Counted from the stretch's first letter, positions 1 to 7,797 are shown. The stretch is 64,000 bases of DNA from Arthrobacter sp. MSA 4-2 (GCF_016405885.1 NZ_JAEKGC010000012.1:1-64000); one strand, 5' to 3'. Numbers and translations are program-made. Notes: generated by a model from the sequence alone, not told the origin.

Positions 1-68
1 GCGCCCTGGTCGGCATCCAATCCGCCGCCGGCTACGAAGAAGGCCGCCCCCTCCCACAAAGCTGGTAA
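1..68 (+). CDS. GuaB1-family IMP dehydrogenase-related protein (C-terminal end only)
   Basis: Only the last 21 codons are present, ending at TAA 66-68 in the frame that starts at base 3. The tail SAAGYEEGRPLPQSW resembles the C-terminus of actinobacterial GuaB1 proteins (purine nucleotide oxidoreductases of the IMP dehydrogenase/GMP reductase fold). As I recall, in mycobacteria the guaB1 gene also sits next to a pair of CBS-domain membrane proteins, which is the arrangement here. A strong hairpin follows 8 bases after the stop. The catalytic part lies outside the window, so the call rests on a short tail plus context. Confidence 0.6.
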   Translation, partial: ALVGIQSAAGYEEGRPLPQSW

Positions 69-76
69 CCGCACCG

Positions 77-107
77 CCCCGGGCGGGAATCCGTTTCCCG
101 CCCGGGG
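77..107 (+). terminator. Hairpin terminator after the GuaB1-type gene
   Basis: A perfect 13-bp inverted repeat (CCCCGGGCGGGAA, 77-89, with 95-107) around a 5-base loop lies just after the stop codon at 68. There is no T-run, as is usual for intrinsic terminators in very high-GC actinobacteria. Confidence 0.75.
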
Positions 108-147
108 GGCCTGGGGTAAACTGAAGCCCTTATGGACAGCTCCTCTA

Positions 148-225
148 GGGGCCGGCCGACGAAGCAGCAGGCGTCACGGAACCGTGACCGCGCCCGCCGG
201 GCTTCGTCCGAGGCCGGCGAACCCC
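148..225 (+). promoter_or_regulatory. Candidate structured RNA leader upstream of the CBS-domain transporter pair
   Basis: Nested complementary arms fold this non-coding stretch into one long arm: GGGG 148-151 with CCCC 222-225, CCGGCC 152-157 with GGCCGG 212-217, GACGAAGC 158-165 with GCTTCGTC 201-208, and an apical hairpin GTCACG 173-178 with CGTGAC 183-188 closed by GAAC. It ends 58 bases before the ATG at 284. I cannot match it to a riboswitch family I know; it has none of the sequence signatures I recall for M-box or yybP-ykoY elements. A cis-regulatory role is inferred from position and pairing. Confidence 0.5.
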
Positions 226-283
226 GACTTAATGCCCATCACCCTCTTTCTGCTGCCGTCCCCGGCCGGGCGGTGAACCGTTC

Positions 284-1636
284 ATGGAGTGGCTCTATCT
301 AGCGGCGGGCCTCCTGCTGATCCTCGGCACCGGCTTTTTCGTCGCCGTCGAGTTCGCCCTCGTCGCCCTCGACCAGACCTCCGTCCAGCGGGCCGTCGAG
401 CAGGGCGATAAGAAGGCCGAACCGCTGCTGCGCTGCCTCAAGTCGCTCTCCACCCAGCTCTCGAGCTGCCAGATCGGCATCACCCTGACCACGCTGCTCA
501 CCGGCTATGTCATGGAGCCGTCGGTCGGCCGCCTCCTGGAGGGCCCGCTGGCCGCGCTCGGGCTTTCCGAGGGCCTGGCGTCTTCGGCGTCGCTGATCAT
601 CGCGATCGCCCTGGCAACGCTGCTCTCCATGCTGCTGGGCGAACTGGTGCCCAAGAACATGTCGATTGCCCTGCCCTTCAAGATCGGCCGCGCCCTGGCG
701 CGGCCGCAGCTGATGGTCACGGCGGTCTTCCGGCCGGCTATCTTCGTGCTCAACGGGTTCTCCAACCGCGTGCTGAACATCTTCGGGCTCGAGGCCAAGG
801 AGGAGATTTCCGGTGCGCGTTCGCCGGCCGAACTCTCCTCGCTGGTGCGCCGGTCGGCCCAGTTGGGCACGCTCGACCAGGGCACGGCGAACTTCCTTGC
901 CCGCACCTTCAGCTTTTCCGACCGGACGGCGGCCGATGTCATGACCCCGCGCATCCGGATGGAAACCATCGATTCCGAGCAGACCGTCGCCGACGTCGTC
1001 GAGGCGGCCCGGCGCACCGGGTACTCCCGGTTCCCCCTGATCGGGGAGTCGGCCGACGACATCCGGGGCGTCGTCCACGTCAAGAAGGCCGTTGCGGTGC
1101 CGCGCGACCGCCGGGCGTCCCTGCCGGCGGGCACCATCATGACCGATGTCCTGCGGGTCCCCGAGACCGTCCACCTTGACTCCCTGCTGCGCGAGCTGCG
1201 CGACGCGAACCTGCAGCTGGCCGTGGTGCTCGATGAGTACGGCGGAACCGCGGGGGTTGCGACGCTTGAGGACCTCGTCGAGGAGATCGTCGGCGAGGTC
1301 GCGGACGAGCACGACAAGCTCAAGCCCGGGGTGCTGCAGAGCGCCTCCGGCACCTGGTACTTCCCGGGAATGCTTCGCCCCGATGAGGTCACCGAGCAGA
1401 TTCCCCTGCTCACCGTGCCCGACGATGCGGGCTACGAAACCGTTGGAGGCTTCATGATGGCCGAACTCGGCCGGATCGCCGCCGTGGGGGACACCGTCCC
1501 GGTCTCCGGAGGCACCCTCGAGGTGGAGCGGATGGACGGGCGCCGGATCGACCGCGTCCGCTTCCTGCCCGGCCCGCCCGGGGAGCAGGCCACCCGCACC
1601 GGCGCCCACGCCCTGGGCGAGGGGGGCCTCCGATGA
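284..1636 (+). CDS. CNNM/HlyC-CorC family membrane protein with CBS domains
   Basis: 450 residues with the standard order: a DUF21/CNNM transmembrane domain (about 1-190, helices starting WLYLAAGLLLILGTGFFV and including GELVPKN), two CBS domains (about 210-330; VMTPRIRMETI and VVLDEYGG stand out) and a C-terminal CorC/HlyC domain (about 345-430). Proteins of this type are tied to magnesium or cobalt homeostasis; the older name hemolysin is misleading. The ATG at 284 starts a typical N-terminal helix. The next gene overlaps the stop by 4 bases, so the two are translationally coupled and probably act as a pair. A folded leader lies upstream at 148-225. Confidence 0.9.
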   Translation: MEWLYLAAGLLLILGTGFFVAVEFALVALDQTSVQRAVEQGDKKAEPLLRCLKSLSTQLSSCQIGITLTTLLTGYVMEPSVGRLLEGPLAALGLSEGLASSASLIIAIALATLLSMLLGELVPKNMSIALPFKIGRALARPQLMVTAVFRPAIFVLNGFSNRVLNIFGLEAKEEISGARSPAELSSLVRRSAQLGTLDQGTANFLARTFSFSDRTAADVMTPRIRMETIDSEQTVADVVEAARRTGYSRFPLIGESADDIRGVVHVKKAVAVPRDRRASLPAGTIMTDVLRVPETVHLDSLLRELRDANLQLAVVLDEYGGTAGVATLEDLVEEIVGEVADEHDKLKPGVLQSASGTWYFPGMLRPDEVTEQIPLLTVPDDAGYETVGGFMMAELGRIAAVGDTVPVSGGTLEVERMDGRRIDRVRFLPGPPGEQATRTGAHALGEGGLR

Positions 1637-2739
1637 GCGACTGGGCCGGAATTGCCTGGCTGGTGGTGCTGCTGATCGGCAATGCGTTCTTCGTGGGTGC
1701 CGAATTCGCCATCATGTCCGCGCGGCGGAGCCAGATCGAGCCGCGTGCCGATGCGGGGTCCAAACCTGCCCAGACCACGCTGTGGGCCATGGAGCACGTC
1801 TCACTCATGCTGGCCTGCGCACAGCTGGGCATCACCGTGTGTTCGCTGCTCATCCTCCAGGTCGCCGAACCCGCGATCCACCACCTCTTCGTGGTGCCGC
1901 TGGAAGCGCTGGGGATTCCCGCAGGGGTGGCCGACGGCGCCGCCTTCGGCATCGCCCTGCTGATCGTGACCTTCCTCCACGTCACCTTCGGCGAGATGGT
2001 GCCGAAGAACATCTCGGTCTCCGCGGCCGACCGGGCGGCGCTGATCCTTGCGCCGCCGCTGGTGATGATCGCCCGCATCGTGCATCCGGTGATCTCGACG
2101 CTGAACTGGCTGGCGAACCAGATCCTGCGCGCCTTGAAGGTCGAGCCGAAGGACGAGGTCACCTCCTCGTACACGCTCGAGGAGGTGCAGTCGATGGTTG
2201 AGGAGTCGACCAAGCACGGCCTCGTCGACGACGATTCCGGCCTGATCACCAGCGCCCTGGAATTCTCCGGCCAGACCGCCGAGACGACGATGGTGCCCCT
2301 GGATAACCTCGTCACCCTCAGCACCGACGCAACGCCGGAGGAGTTCGAGCGGGCCGTAGGGCGCACCGGCTTTTCGCGGTTCGCCCTGGTTGACGAGAAG
2401 GAGAATCTCACCGGATACCTGCACCTGAAGGACATCATGTCCATTCCGCAGGCGCTCTACCAGAAGCCGATCACGGAGAACAAGGTCCGGGCCCTTGCCA
2501 ACCTGAGTCTCTCCGACGAGATCGAGGACGCCCTCGCGGTAATGCAGAAGACCGGCTCCCACCTCGCGCGGGTGCTCGGCCCGGGCGGGGAGACCAGAGG
2601 CGTCCTCTTCCTCGAGGACGTGATCGAACAGCTCGTTGGGGAGATCCGCGACGCCACCCAGAACCAGGGTGCACGCCGGCTCGGCGAGGCGATGACGGAG
2701 CACAGCGGCAACCCGCTGCAGGAGGGGCGGCTGCCGTAG
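1633..2739 (+). CDS. Second CNNM/HlyC-type CBS-domain membrane protein, without CorC domain
   Basis: 368 residues. A DUF21/CNNM membrane domain (about 1-195, with FGEMVPKNIS) is followed by two CBS domains (about 210-335). The protein then stops after a short tail, so the CorC/HlyC C-terminal domain present in its neighbour is missing. The start ATG overlaps the upstream stop (ATGA), which points to coupled translation. The two paralogues may form a heteromeric transporter or sensor in which only one carries the CorC domain; that is inference. No terminator was seen before the zinc operon that follows. Confidence 0.88.
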   Translation: MSDWAGIAWLVVLLIGNAFFVGAEFAIMSARRSQIEPRADAGSKPAQTTLWAMEHVSLMLACAQLGITVCSLLILQVAEPAIHHLFVVPLEALGIPAGVADGAAFGIALLIVTFLHVTFGEMVPKNISVSAADRAALILAPPLVMIARIVHPVISTLNWLANQILRALKVEPKDEVTSSYTLEEVQSMVEESTKHGLVDDDSGLITSALEFSGQTAETTMVPLDNLVTLSTDATPEEFERAVGRTGFSRFALVDEKENLTGYLHLKDIMSIPQALYQKPITENKVRALANLSLSDEIEDALAVMQKTGSHLARVLGPGGETRGVLFLEDVIEQLVGEIRDATQNQGARRLGEAMTEHSGNPLQEGRLP

Positions 2740-2787
2740 GGCGGGCGTGCGGCGATCTAGGCTAGACTTGATCCGCTAACGTAAACA

Positions 2788-2794
2788 ATTCTCA
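2788..2794 (+). promoter_or_regulatory. Candidate Zur half-site upstream of the zinc importer
   Basis: ATTCTCA (TGAGAAT on the other strand) matches one half of the actinobacterial Zur box TGANAAT-N-ATTNTCA. The left half is degenerate. It lies 20 bases before the preferred start codon of the zinc-binding lipoprotein. A similar half-site precedes the regulator gene at 6013-6019. Confidence 0.35.
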
Positions 2795-2814
2795 TTAGAG
2801 TGGATCGAGGCAGT

Positions 2815-3807
2815 ATGTCCCGCGCACCCATGCGCCGCACGGCTTCACTGGCAGGACTCGCCGTACTGGCACTGACGGCTTCGGCCTGTGGAGGGAACGC
2901 CGGCGCGGGGAACGCCGCGGACACCGGATCGCAGCCGCTTCAGGTGGTTACCGGCACCAATGTGTACGGGAGCATCGTCGAAGCGATCGGCGGGGACCGG
3001 GTGAAGGTCACGGCGATCGTCGACAGCCTGAGCCAGGACCCGCACTCGTACGAGGCGACCGTCCAGGACAAGCTTGCGGTCTCGAAGGCCGACCTGCTGG
3101 TGGAGAACGGCGGAGGGTACGACGCCTTCCTGCACCGCCTCGCCGACGAGACAGGCCTCGACCACGACCGGGTGGTGACCGCCGTCAGCGTCTCAGGCAT
3201 TGAGGGCGCACCGGCGGAGGACGAGCATGCTGCAGAGGACGAGCATGCCGAGGAGCAGCACGCCGAAGGCGAGGAGGGTCACGGACACGGCTCGTTCAAC
3301 GAGCACGTCTGGTACAGCCCGACGGCGATGAAGGCCCTCGCCGGTGCCATCGGCGACAGGCTCGGCTCCCTCGATGAAGCGAATGCCGCCGACTACGAGG
3401 AGCGGGCGGAGAGCTTCCAAAACTCCCTCACGGAAATTGAGGACCGTCTCGCGGCAGGGGGCGAGGGCAAATTCGCGGCCACCGAGCCCGTCCCGGTCTA
3501 CCTCCTGGAGGCGGCCGGGCTCACCGACGCCACGGTGCCCGAGTACACCGAGGCGGTCGAGGAGGGTAACGACGTGCCGGTGGGGGTGCTGAACGAGATG
3601 CGGGAACTGCTCGGCTCGGGGAGCGTTGAATTCCTCGCCTACAACGAACAGACCGAAGGGCCGCAGACGCAGTCAGTGCGTTCGGCCGCGGAGCAGGCCG
3701 GCGTGCCCGTCGTGGACTTCACCGAGACACTGCCGGAGGGACAGGACTACCTGGCCTGGATGGAGGCCAACGCGGAGTCGGTCCTCGAGGCGATGAACGC
3801 CGGGTGA
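2815..3807 (+). CDS. znuA: Zinc/manganese ABC transporter substrate-binding lipoprotein
   Basis: A cluster A-I metal-binding protein (ZnuA/AztC type) of 330 residues from ATG 2815. An in-frame GTG at 2800 lacks a ribosome site, whereas GAGG lies just before the ATG. The N-terminus is a lipoprotein signal (Arg-rich, then ALTASAC with Cys25 as the lipid anchor). A His/Glu/Asp-rich loop (about residues 128-160, EDEHAAEDEHAEEQHAE and GHGHG) is typical of zinc-binding proteins, and the conserved DPHSYE and NEHVWYSP motifs supply ligand histidines. It is coupled to the ATPase gene by a 4-base overlap. Zinc is preferred over manganese because of the His-rich loop and the nearby Zur. Confidence 0.9.
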   Translation: MSRAPMRRTASLAGLAVLALTASACGGNAGAGNAADTGSQPLQVVTGTNVYGSIVEAIGGDRVKVTAIVDSLSQDPHSYEATVQDKLAVSKADLLVENGGGYDAFLHRLADETGLDHDRVVTAVSVSGIEGAPAEDEHAAEDEHAEEQHAEGEEGHGHGSFNEHVWYSPTAMKALAGAIGDRLGSLDEANAADYEERAESFQNSLTEIEDRLAAGGEGKFAATEPVPVYLLEAAGLTDATVPEYTEAVEEGNDVPVGVLNEMRELLGSGSVEFLAYNEQTEGPQTQSVRSAAEQAGVPVVDFTETLPEGQDYLAWMEANAESVLEAMNAG

Positions 3808-4637
3808 GCGCCGAAGCGGGCCCCGGAGGGCCGGGACGTGCACCGGTTGTGAGCCTGCGAAACGCCGGACTTTCCTTCGGTGAGCGCGTGCTGTGGGAGG
3901 GCCTGGACCTCGACATCCACCCGGGCGAGTTCTTCGCCGTGCTGGGTCCGAACGGCTCCGGCAAGACAAGCTTCCTCAAGGTGCTCCTGGGGCTGCAGGC
4001 CCTCGGCTCCGGCACCGCCACCATCAATGGCGGACCGCTGCAGCGCGGCAACCGCGGCATCGGCTACATCCCCCAGCAGCGTCCGTTCGCCCCTGACACG
4101 CCGCTGCGGGCGCGGGACCTCGTGGGCCTGGGCGTGGACGGCCACCGCTGGGGGGTCCGCCTCGGGGGCCGCGGACACCGGGACACGGTCGACGCGCTGC
4201 TCGCCGAGGTCGGCTCCTCCTCCTACGCCGACGCCCCCGTCGGAAGGCTGTCGGGCGGGGAACAGCAGCGCCTGCGCGTGGCCCAGGCGCTGGCCACCGA
4301 GCCGCGCGTCCTGCTGTGCGACGAACCGCTGCTCTCCCTCGACCTGCACCACCAGCAGGCGGTCAGCGGGCTGATCAACCGCCAGTGCCACGAGAAGAAC
4401 AGCGCTGTCGTCTTCGTCACCCACGAGATCAATCCCATCATCGACTACGTCGACCGCGTGCTCTACCTTGCCGGCGGCCGGTTCAGGGTCGGGGCGCCGG
4501 AGGAAGTGATGACCAGCGAGGTGCTCTCCGACCTTTACGGCAGCCCCGTGGAGGTGCTCCACCACGAGGGGCGGATCATCGTGGTCGGGCTGCCGGGCAC
4601 TGAAGCCCACCACCACCATCCCGCGGGAGAGGTCTGA
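3804..4637 (+). CDS. znuC: Metal ABC transporter ATP-binding protein
   Basis: 277 residues from GTG 3804, overlapping the upstream stop (GTGA). The Walker A motif GPNGSGKTS is at about 48-56, the ABC signature LSGGEQQR near 150, and Walker B VLLCDEP follows. It energises zinc import with the permease encoded 2 bases downstream. The C-terminus ends in a His-rich tail (AHHHHPAGEV) that may sense or buffer the metal. No irregularity was seen in the catalytic motifs. Confidence 0.93.
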   Translation: MSAEAGPGGPGRAPVVSLRNAGLSFGERVLWEGLDLDIHPGEFFAVLGPNGSGKTSFLKVLLGLQALGSGTATINGGPLQRGNRGIGYIPQQRPFAPDTPLRARDLVGLGVDGHRWGVRLGGRGHRDTVDALLAEVGSSSYADAPVGRLSGGEQQRLRVAQALATEPRVLLCDEPLLSLDLHHQQAVSGLINRQCHEKNSAVVFVTHEINPIIDYVDRVLYLAGGRFRVGAPEEVMTSEVLSDLYGSPVEVLHHEGRIIVVGLPGTEAHHHHPAGEV

Positions 4638-4639
4638 TC

Positions 4640-5512
4640 ATGGATTTCCAGTCGTTCATGGAGGCGGCCTTCAACTTCGACAACTATTCCGAGCTGCTGC
4701 CGCTGGTGCGCAACTCGATCTGGGCGGGCGCCGTGCTGGGCCTGCTCGGCGGGCTGATCGGGACCTTCGTGATGATGCGGGATCTCGCCTTCGCCGTCCA
4801 CGGCATCGCCGAGCTCTCCTTTGCGGGGGCGGCCTTCGCGCTCCTGGTCGGGGCGAACGTCGTCCTGGGTTCGCTGGTGGGTTCGGTGCTCGCGGCCCTG
4901 GTGCTCGGGGTGATGGGGATCCGGGCCCGGGACCGCAACTCGATCATCGGCGTCGTCATGCCCTTCGGGCTGGGGCTTGGCATCCTGTTCCTCGCCCTGT
5001 ACGAGGGGCGGGCGGCGAACAAGTTCGGCCTGCTCACCGGGCAGATCGTCTCCGTGGACAATGTGCAGCTGAACCTGCTCGCGGGCTGCGCCGTCGTAGT
5101 GATGGCCGCCCTGGCCCTGATCTGGCGTCCGTTGACCTTCGCGAGCGCCGACCCGGACCTGGCCGAGGCCCGCGGCGTGCCGGTGCGGGCCCTGTCCATC
5201 CTGTTCATGGTGCTGCTGGGCGTTTCGGTCGCGCTGTCCATCCAGGTGGTGGGTGCGCTGCTGGTGCTGGCGCTGCTGATCACCCCGGCCGCGGCCGCGC
5301 TGAAGGTCACCTCAACGCCGCTGTTCGTAGTGCTCCTGAGCATCGCGTTCGCCTGCGTGTCGGTGGTCGGCGGGATCCTGCTGGCCCTCGGCGGCCGCAT
5401 CCCGATCAGCCCCTACGTGACGACGATTTCCTTCGCGATCTACCTCGGGTGCCGGATCCTGGGCAACCGGAGGAGCAGCGCCCGGCCGGCGCGCGTCCGC
5501 GCGGCGGCCTGA
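4640..5512 (+). CDS. znuB: Metal ABC transporter permease (ABC-3 family)
   Basis: 290 residues with about eight hydrophobic helices, typical of the ZnuB/AztB/MntB family. It begins MDFQSF and shows the family features FVMMRDLAFAVHGIAELSF and ALLITPAAAAL. It completes the three-gene importer and is followed by the convergent Zur gene after 22 bases. The tail is Arg/Ala-rich and cytoplasmic. Confidence 0.92.
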   Translation: MDFQSFMEAAFNFDNYSELLPLVRNSIWAGAVLGLLGGLIGTFVMMRDLAFAVHGIAELSFAGAAFALLVGANVVLGSLVGSVLAALVLGVMGIRARDRNSIIGVVMPFGLGLGILFLALYEGRAANKFGLLTGQIVSVDNVQLNLLAGCAVVVMAALALIWRPLTFASADPDLAEARGVPVRALSILFMVLLGVSVALSIQVVGALLVLALLITPAAAALKVTSTPLFVVLLSIAFACVSVVGGILLALGGRIPISPYVTTISFAIYLGCRILGNRRSSARPARVRAAA

Positions 5513-5534
5513 CCCGGGCCCCTGGCGTTCGAGG

Positions 5535-5969
5535 TCAGCGCATCGCCTTCGCCGCGGTGCACTCGGGGCACAGCCCGAAGATCTCGACGGTGTGGGCCGC
5601 CTCGGTGAATCCGTGCGCGGCCGCCGTCCGTACCGCCCACTGCTCCACCGCAGGGGCCTCGACCTCCACGGTGCGCCCGCAGTTCCGGCACAGCAGGTGG
5701 TGGTGGTGATGCTGGACGGCGCACCGGCGGTAGACGACCTCGCCGTCGCCCCGGCGCAGGACATCCACCAGGCCGTCGTCGGCCATCGACTGGAGGACCC
5801 GGTAGACCGTGGGGAGGGAGACTGAGTCTCCCCGGGTGCCCAGGAGCCGGTGGAGTTCCTGGGTGCTCACGAAGTCCTCGAGCTCGTCAAGGGCGGCGCT
5901 GACGGCCAGCCGCTGACGGGTGACCCGCTGTTCGGAGCCCTTGCGCGGGTGCTCCACTTCGGATCGCAT
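5535..5969 (-). CDS. zur: Fur-family zinc uptake regulator (Zur)
   Basis: 144 residues counted from the ATG at 5969, which has an AAGGG ribosome site; an in-frame ATG 14 codons upstream has none. A winged helix (about 20-72) is followed by a His stretch 87-91 (QHHHHHLLC) and two structural CxxC pairs, C94/C97 and C134/C137, as in Zur and other Fur proteins. Its place facing the zinc importer operon argues for zinc rather than iron. It is expected to bind Zn(II) and repress znuACB and possibly itself. The regulator and the metallo-hydrolase gene at 6047 are divergent, with a candidate half-site between them. Confidence 0.88.
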   Translation of the reverse strand: MRSEVEHPRKGSEQRVTRQRLAVSAALDELEDFVSTQELHRLLGTRGDSVSLPTVYRVLQSMADDGLVDVLRRGDGEVVYRRCAVQHHHHHLLCRNCGRTVEVEAPAVEQWAVRTAAAHGFTEAAHTVEIFGLCPECTAAKAMR

Positions 5970-6012
5970 GGTGTGCCCTTTCGGCGGAGAGTAAGGAGGA
6001 ACCAGCATCAAG

Positions 6013-6019
6013 ATTATCA
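6013..6019 (+). promoter_or_regulatory. Candidate Zur half-site in the zur/metallo-hydrolase intergenic region
   Basis: ATTATCA (TGATAAT on the other strand) matches one half of the actinobacterial Zur consensus and resembles the half-site before the zinc-binding protein gene. The second half is poor. It is consistent with autoregulation but weak alone. Confidence 0.3.
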
Positions 6020-6033
6020 GCAGGGGCTGGAGG

Positions 6034-6039
6034 TATCCT
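6034..6039 (+). promoter_or_regulatory. -10 element TATCCT, probably giving a leaderless mRNA
   Basis: TATCCT ends 7 bases before the ATG at 6047, so transcription would begin at or next to the start codon. No clear -35 was seen. Confidence 0.5.
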
Positions 6040-6046
6040 GTGCGCT

Positions 6047-6706
6047 ATGAAGCTCACCAAGTACACCCACGCCTGCGTCCGGCTCGACCAGGACGGATCG
6101 GCCCTCGTGATCGACCCAGGGAGCTTCTCCGAGGTCGAGGAGGCGCTCCGGGGAGCGTCGGCGGTGCTCATCACCCATGAACACCCCGACCACCTCGACG
6201 TCGAACGGGTCGCGGAGGCAATGGCCGCCGACCCGGGGCTGCAGCTGTGGGCCCCCGCAGCGGCGGCAGCCGCCTTGAGTGCGCGGCTCGGAGCCGGTGC
6301 CGCGGACCGCGTGCACGTCAGCGAGCCTGCCATCCAGTTCACCGCGGGGGGATTCAACGTCCGGACCTTCGGCGGCCAGCATGCGCTGATCCATCCGCAC
6401 GTGCCCATGATCGCGAACGTCGGCTACCTCATCAACGACAACGTGTACCATCCGGGGGATTCCTTCATCGTGCCCGACGCCACCGAGGTGCGGACCCTGC
6501 TGGTCCCGGTCCACGCGCCGTGGTCGAAGACCGCTGAGGTGATCGACTTCATTGCCTCCGTCCGTGCGGCCAAGGCATACCCCATCCACGACTCGCTGCT
6601 CACGGTCGGCGGGATCGGTCTGGTCGAGTCCCTGGTCTCCCGGTTCGGGGGGTCCGCCGGATCGCGCTACGAGCACCTGTCGCCCGGCCAGACCACCGAG
6701 GTGTAG
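6047..6706 (+). CDS. MBL-fold metallo-hydrolase (UlaG-like)
   Basis: 219 residues starting MKLTKYTHACVRL. The metal-binding motif HEHPDH occupies residues 44-49 and further conserved His/Asp residues (HPGDSF, PIHDSLL) follow, as in the small UlaG-like subgroup of beta-lactamase-fold hydrolases. Its substrate cannot be told from the sequence. It is divergent from zur across 77 bases, so it could respond to zinc (its fold binds zinc), but this is only positional. Its promoter suggests a leaderless transcript. Confidence 0.85.
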   Translation: MKLTKYTHACVRLDQDGSALVIDPGSFSEVEEALRGASAVLITHEHPDHLDVERVAEAMAADPGLQLWAPAAAAAALSARLGAGAADRVHVSEPAIQFTAGGFNVRTFGGQHALIHPHVPMIANVGYLINDNVYHPGDSFIVPDATEVRTLLVPVHAPWSKTAEVIDFIASVRAAKAYPIHDSLLTVGGIGLVESLVSRFGGSAGSRYEHLSPGQTTEV

Positions 6707-6829
6707 GAGGCCCGGGACAGCGCCGACCCGGCCGGTCAAGCAGGAATTCCGGGCGGGGCGGGCCTTCCTTCCGTTGCGGGCCGCGGTTAGCCTCGGGGGA
6801 CAACGGCAGTTGGGACGCAAGGGGGCGTG

Positions 6830-7009
6830 ATGGCAGGCAGGTTCGAAATCTTCCGCGACGACGAGGAACGGTTTCGCTTCCGGCTCACGGATGAGGACGG
6901 GGCGACCCTCATCACCAGCGAGCCCTTTCAGGACAAGGAGACGACGGTCGACGGAATCAATGGGCTCCGGGACTGCGCGTCGATGGCCCTGGTCGCCGAT
7001 CTGACCTGA
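6830..7009 (+). CDS. YegP family (DUF1508) small protein
   Basis: 59 residues from ATG 6830; a GTG directly before it is the alternative start. The sequence MAGRFEIFRDDEERFRFRL matches the YegP fold (MAGKFEI...FRFRL in relatives), a small alpha/beta domain usually found in one or two copies; here there is one. Family members are widespread and of unknown function. A GC-rich hairpin follows directly after the stop. Confidence 0.85.
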   Translation: MAGRFEIFRDDEERFRFRLTDEDGATLITSEPFQDKETTVDGINGLRDCASMALVADLT

Positions 7010-7050
7010 CCCGCCCGCTCCGCAGGCCTTCGCAGCGGAGCGGAAGCGGG
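7010..7050 (+). terminator. Hairpin terminator after the YegP gene
   Basis: Arms CCCGC 7010-7014 with GCGGG 7046-7050 and GCTCCGC 7017-7023 with GCGGAGC 7035-7041 form a nested hairpin starting right at the stop codon. There is no T-run. Confidence 0.6.
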
Positions 7051-7155
7051 CCGGTCGAGGCGAATTAGGGCCTTTCGCCCCTGTAGTTCCGGGCGGTGCG
7101 CAGACGAACCTTAGAAGGGATCGTTGCGCACGCACGAACCGGAAGAGGAACTGCA

Positions 7156-7590
7156 ATGGCACAAACGACCCCGCCCGGTGGACGGATCGGCCGGGACGCA
7201 GGGTTTGCCCGGCCCGCCCTTGACGGGAGCCCGGGGGGCCATGCCCGGCGGCGGGCGATGGAGAACCACCCATCGAGCATCGGGGCGCGCAAGCTAAGGA
7301 TCCTTGTACGCCTGGATCCGGAACTCGCGTCGGCGCGCATCTGCGTCCGGGGCGTTCTCACCCCGGCCAACCTTTATGCGCTCTACTGCATTGCCCGGCG
7401 CACCAACGGCCTGCAGCCTGGGATGCCCATCACTGTTGACCTCACAGGAGCCCAGGCCCAGGCCGACGCGCTCGAGGCGCTCCACCTGAGCGCGGCCGAA
7501 CGGCGCCTTCCGGCCACCGTCGATCCGACCGGCAGCCCCTGCTGGCTCACCGTGCTCGAGCCGGGTCCCGGGACCGGCAGCCCGCGGTAG
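7156..7590 (+). CDS. Hypothetical protein with STAS-like C-terminal part
   Basis: 144 residues from ATG 7156, which has the ribosome site GAGGA; the frame extends 20 codons further upstream, and an internal ATG at 7258 is another option. The first 35 residues are low-complexity. The rest (KLRILVRLDPELASARICVRG, then ANLYALYCIARRT and ITVDLTGAQA) looks like alternating strands and helices of the size of a STAS/anti-sigma-antagonist domain and resembles small conserved Micrococcaceae proteins. I do not see the usual phosphorylatable serine clearly, so the function is unknown. Confidence 0.55.
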   Translation: MAQTTPPGGRIGRDAGFARPALDGSPGGHARRRAMENHPSSIGARKLRILVRLDPELASARICVRGVLTPANLYALYCIARRTNGLQPGMPITVDLTGAQAQADALEALHLSAAERRLPATVDPTGSPCWLTVLEPGPGTGSPR

Positions 7591-7640
7591 TCCACGCCTC
7601 GTCCGCCCCTGCCGTACCCGCGCGTCAGGGCGATCGGGGT

Positions 7641-7696
7641 GAGGAGGGTCAGGCGAGGAGGGTCAGGCGGGGAGGGTCAGGCGAGGACGGGCAAGG
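7641..7696 (+). repeat. 14-bp tandem repeat, three clear copies and one degenerate
   Basis: GAGGAGGGTCAGGC occurs at 7641-7654 and 7655-7668, then with one change at 7669-7682, then as a decayed copy to 7696. It is non-coding and lies between two convergent genes. It looks like slippage expansion. Confidence 0.8.
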
Positions 7697-7756
7697 GACC
7701 CGGCCCGGCCTCAGTCCCCGGGGTCCGTCAGTCGTCGAGGCCCGCGGTCAGTCCCC

Positions 7757-7797
7757 GGGCCGCTGTCACTCTTGGGGCCGCCGTCACTCTTCGGGCC
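7757..7797 (+). repeat. 18-bp direct duplication spanning the stop of the response regulator gene
   Basis: GGGCCGCTGTCACTCTTG (7757-7774) is repeated with two changes at 7775-7792, followed by a further GGGCC. The second copy contains the TGA (7784-7786, minus strand) and last codons of the response regulator, so the first copy is a duplicate of its 3' end. Confidence 0.75.
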
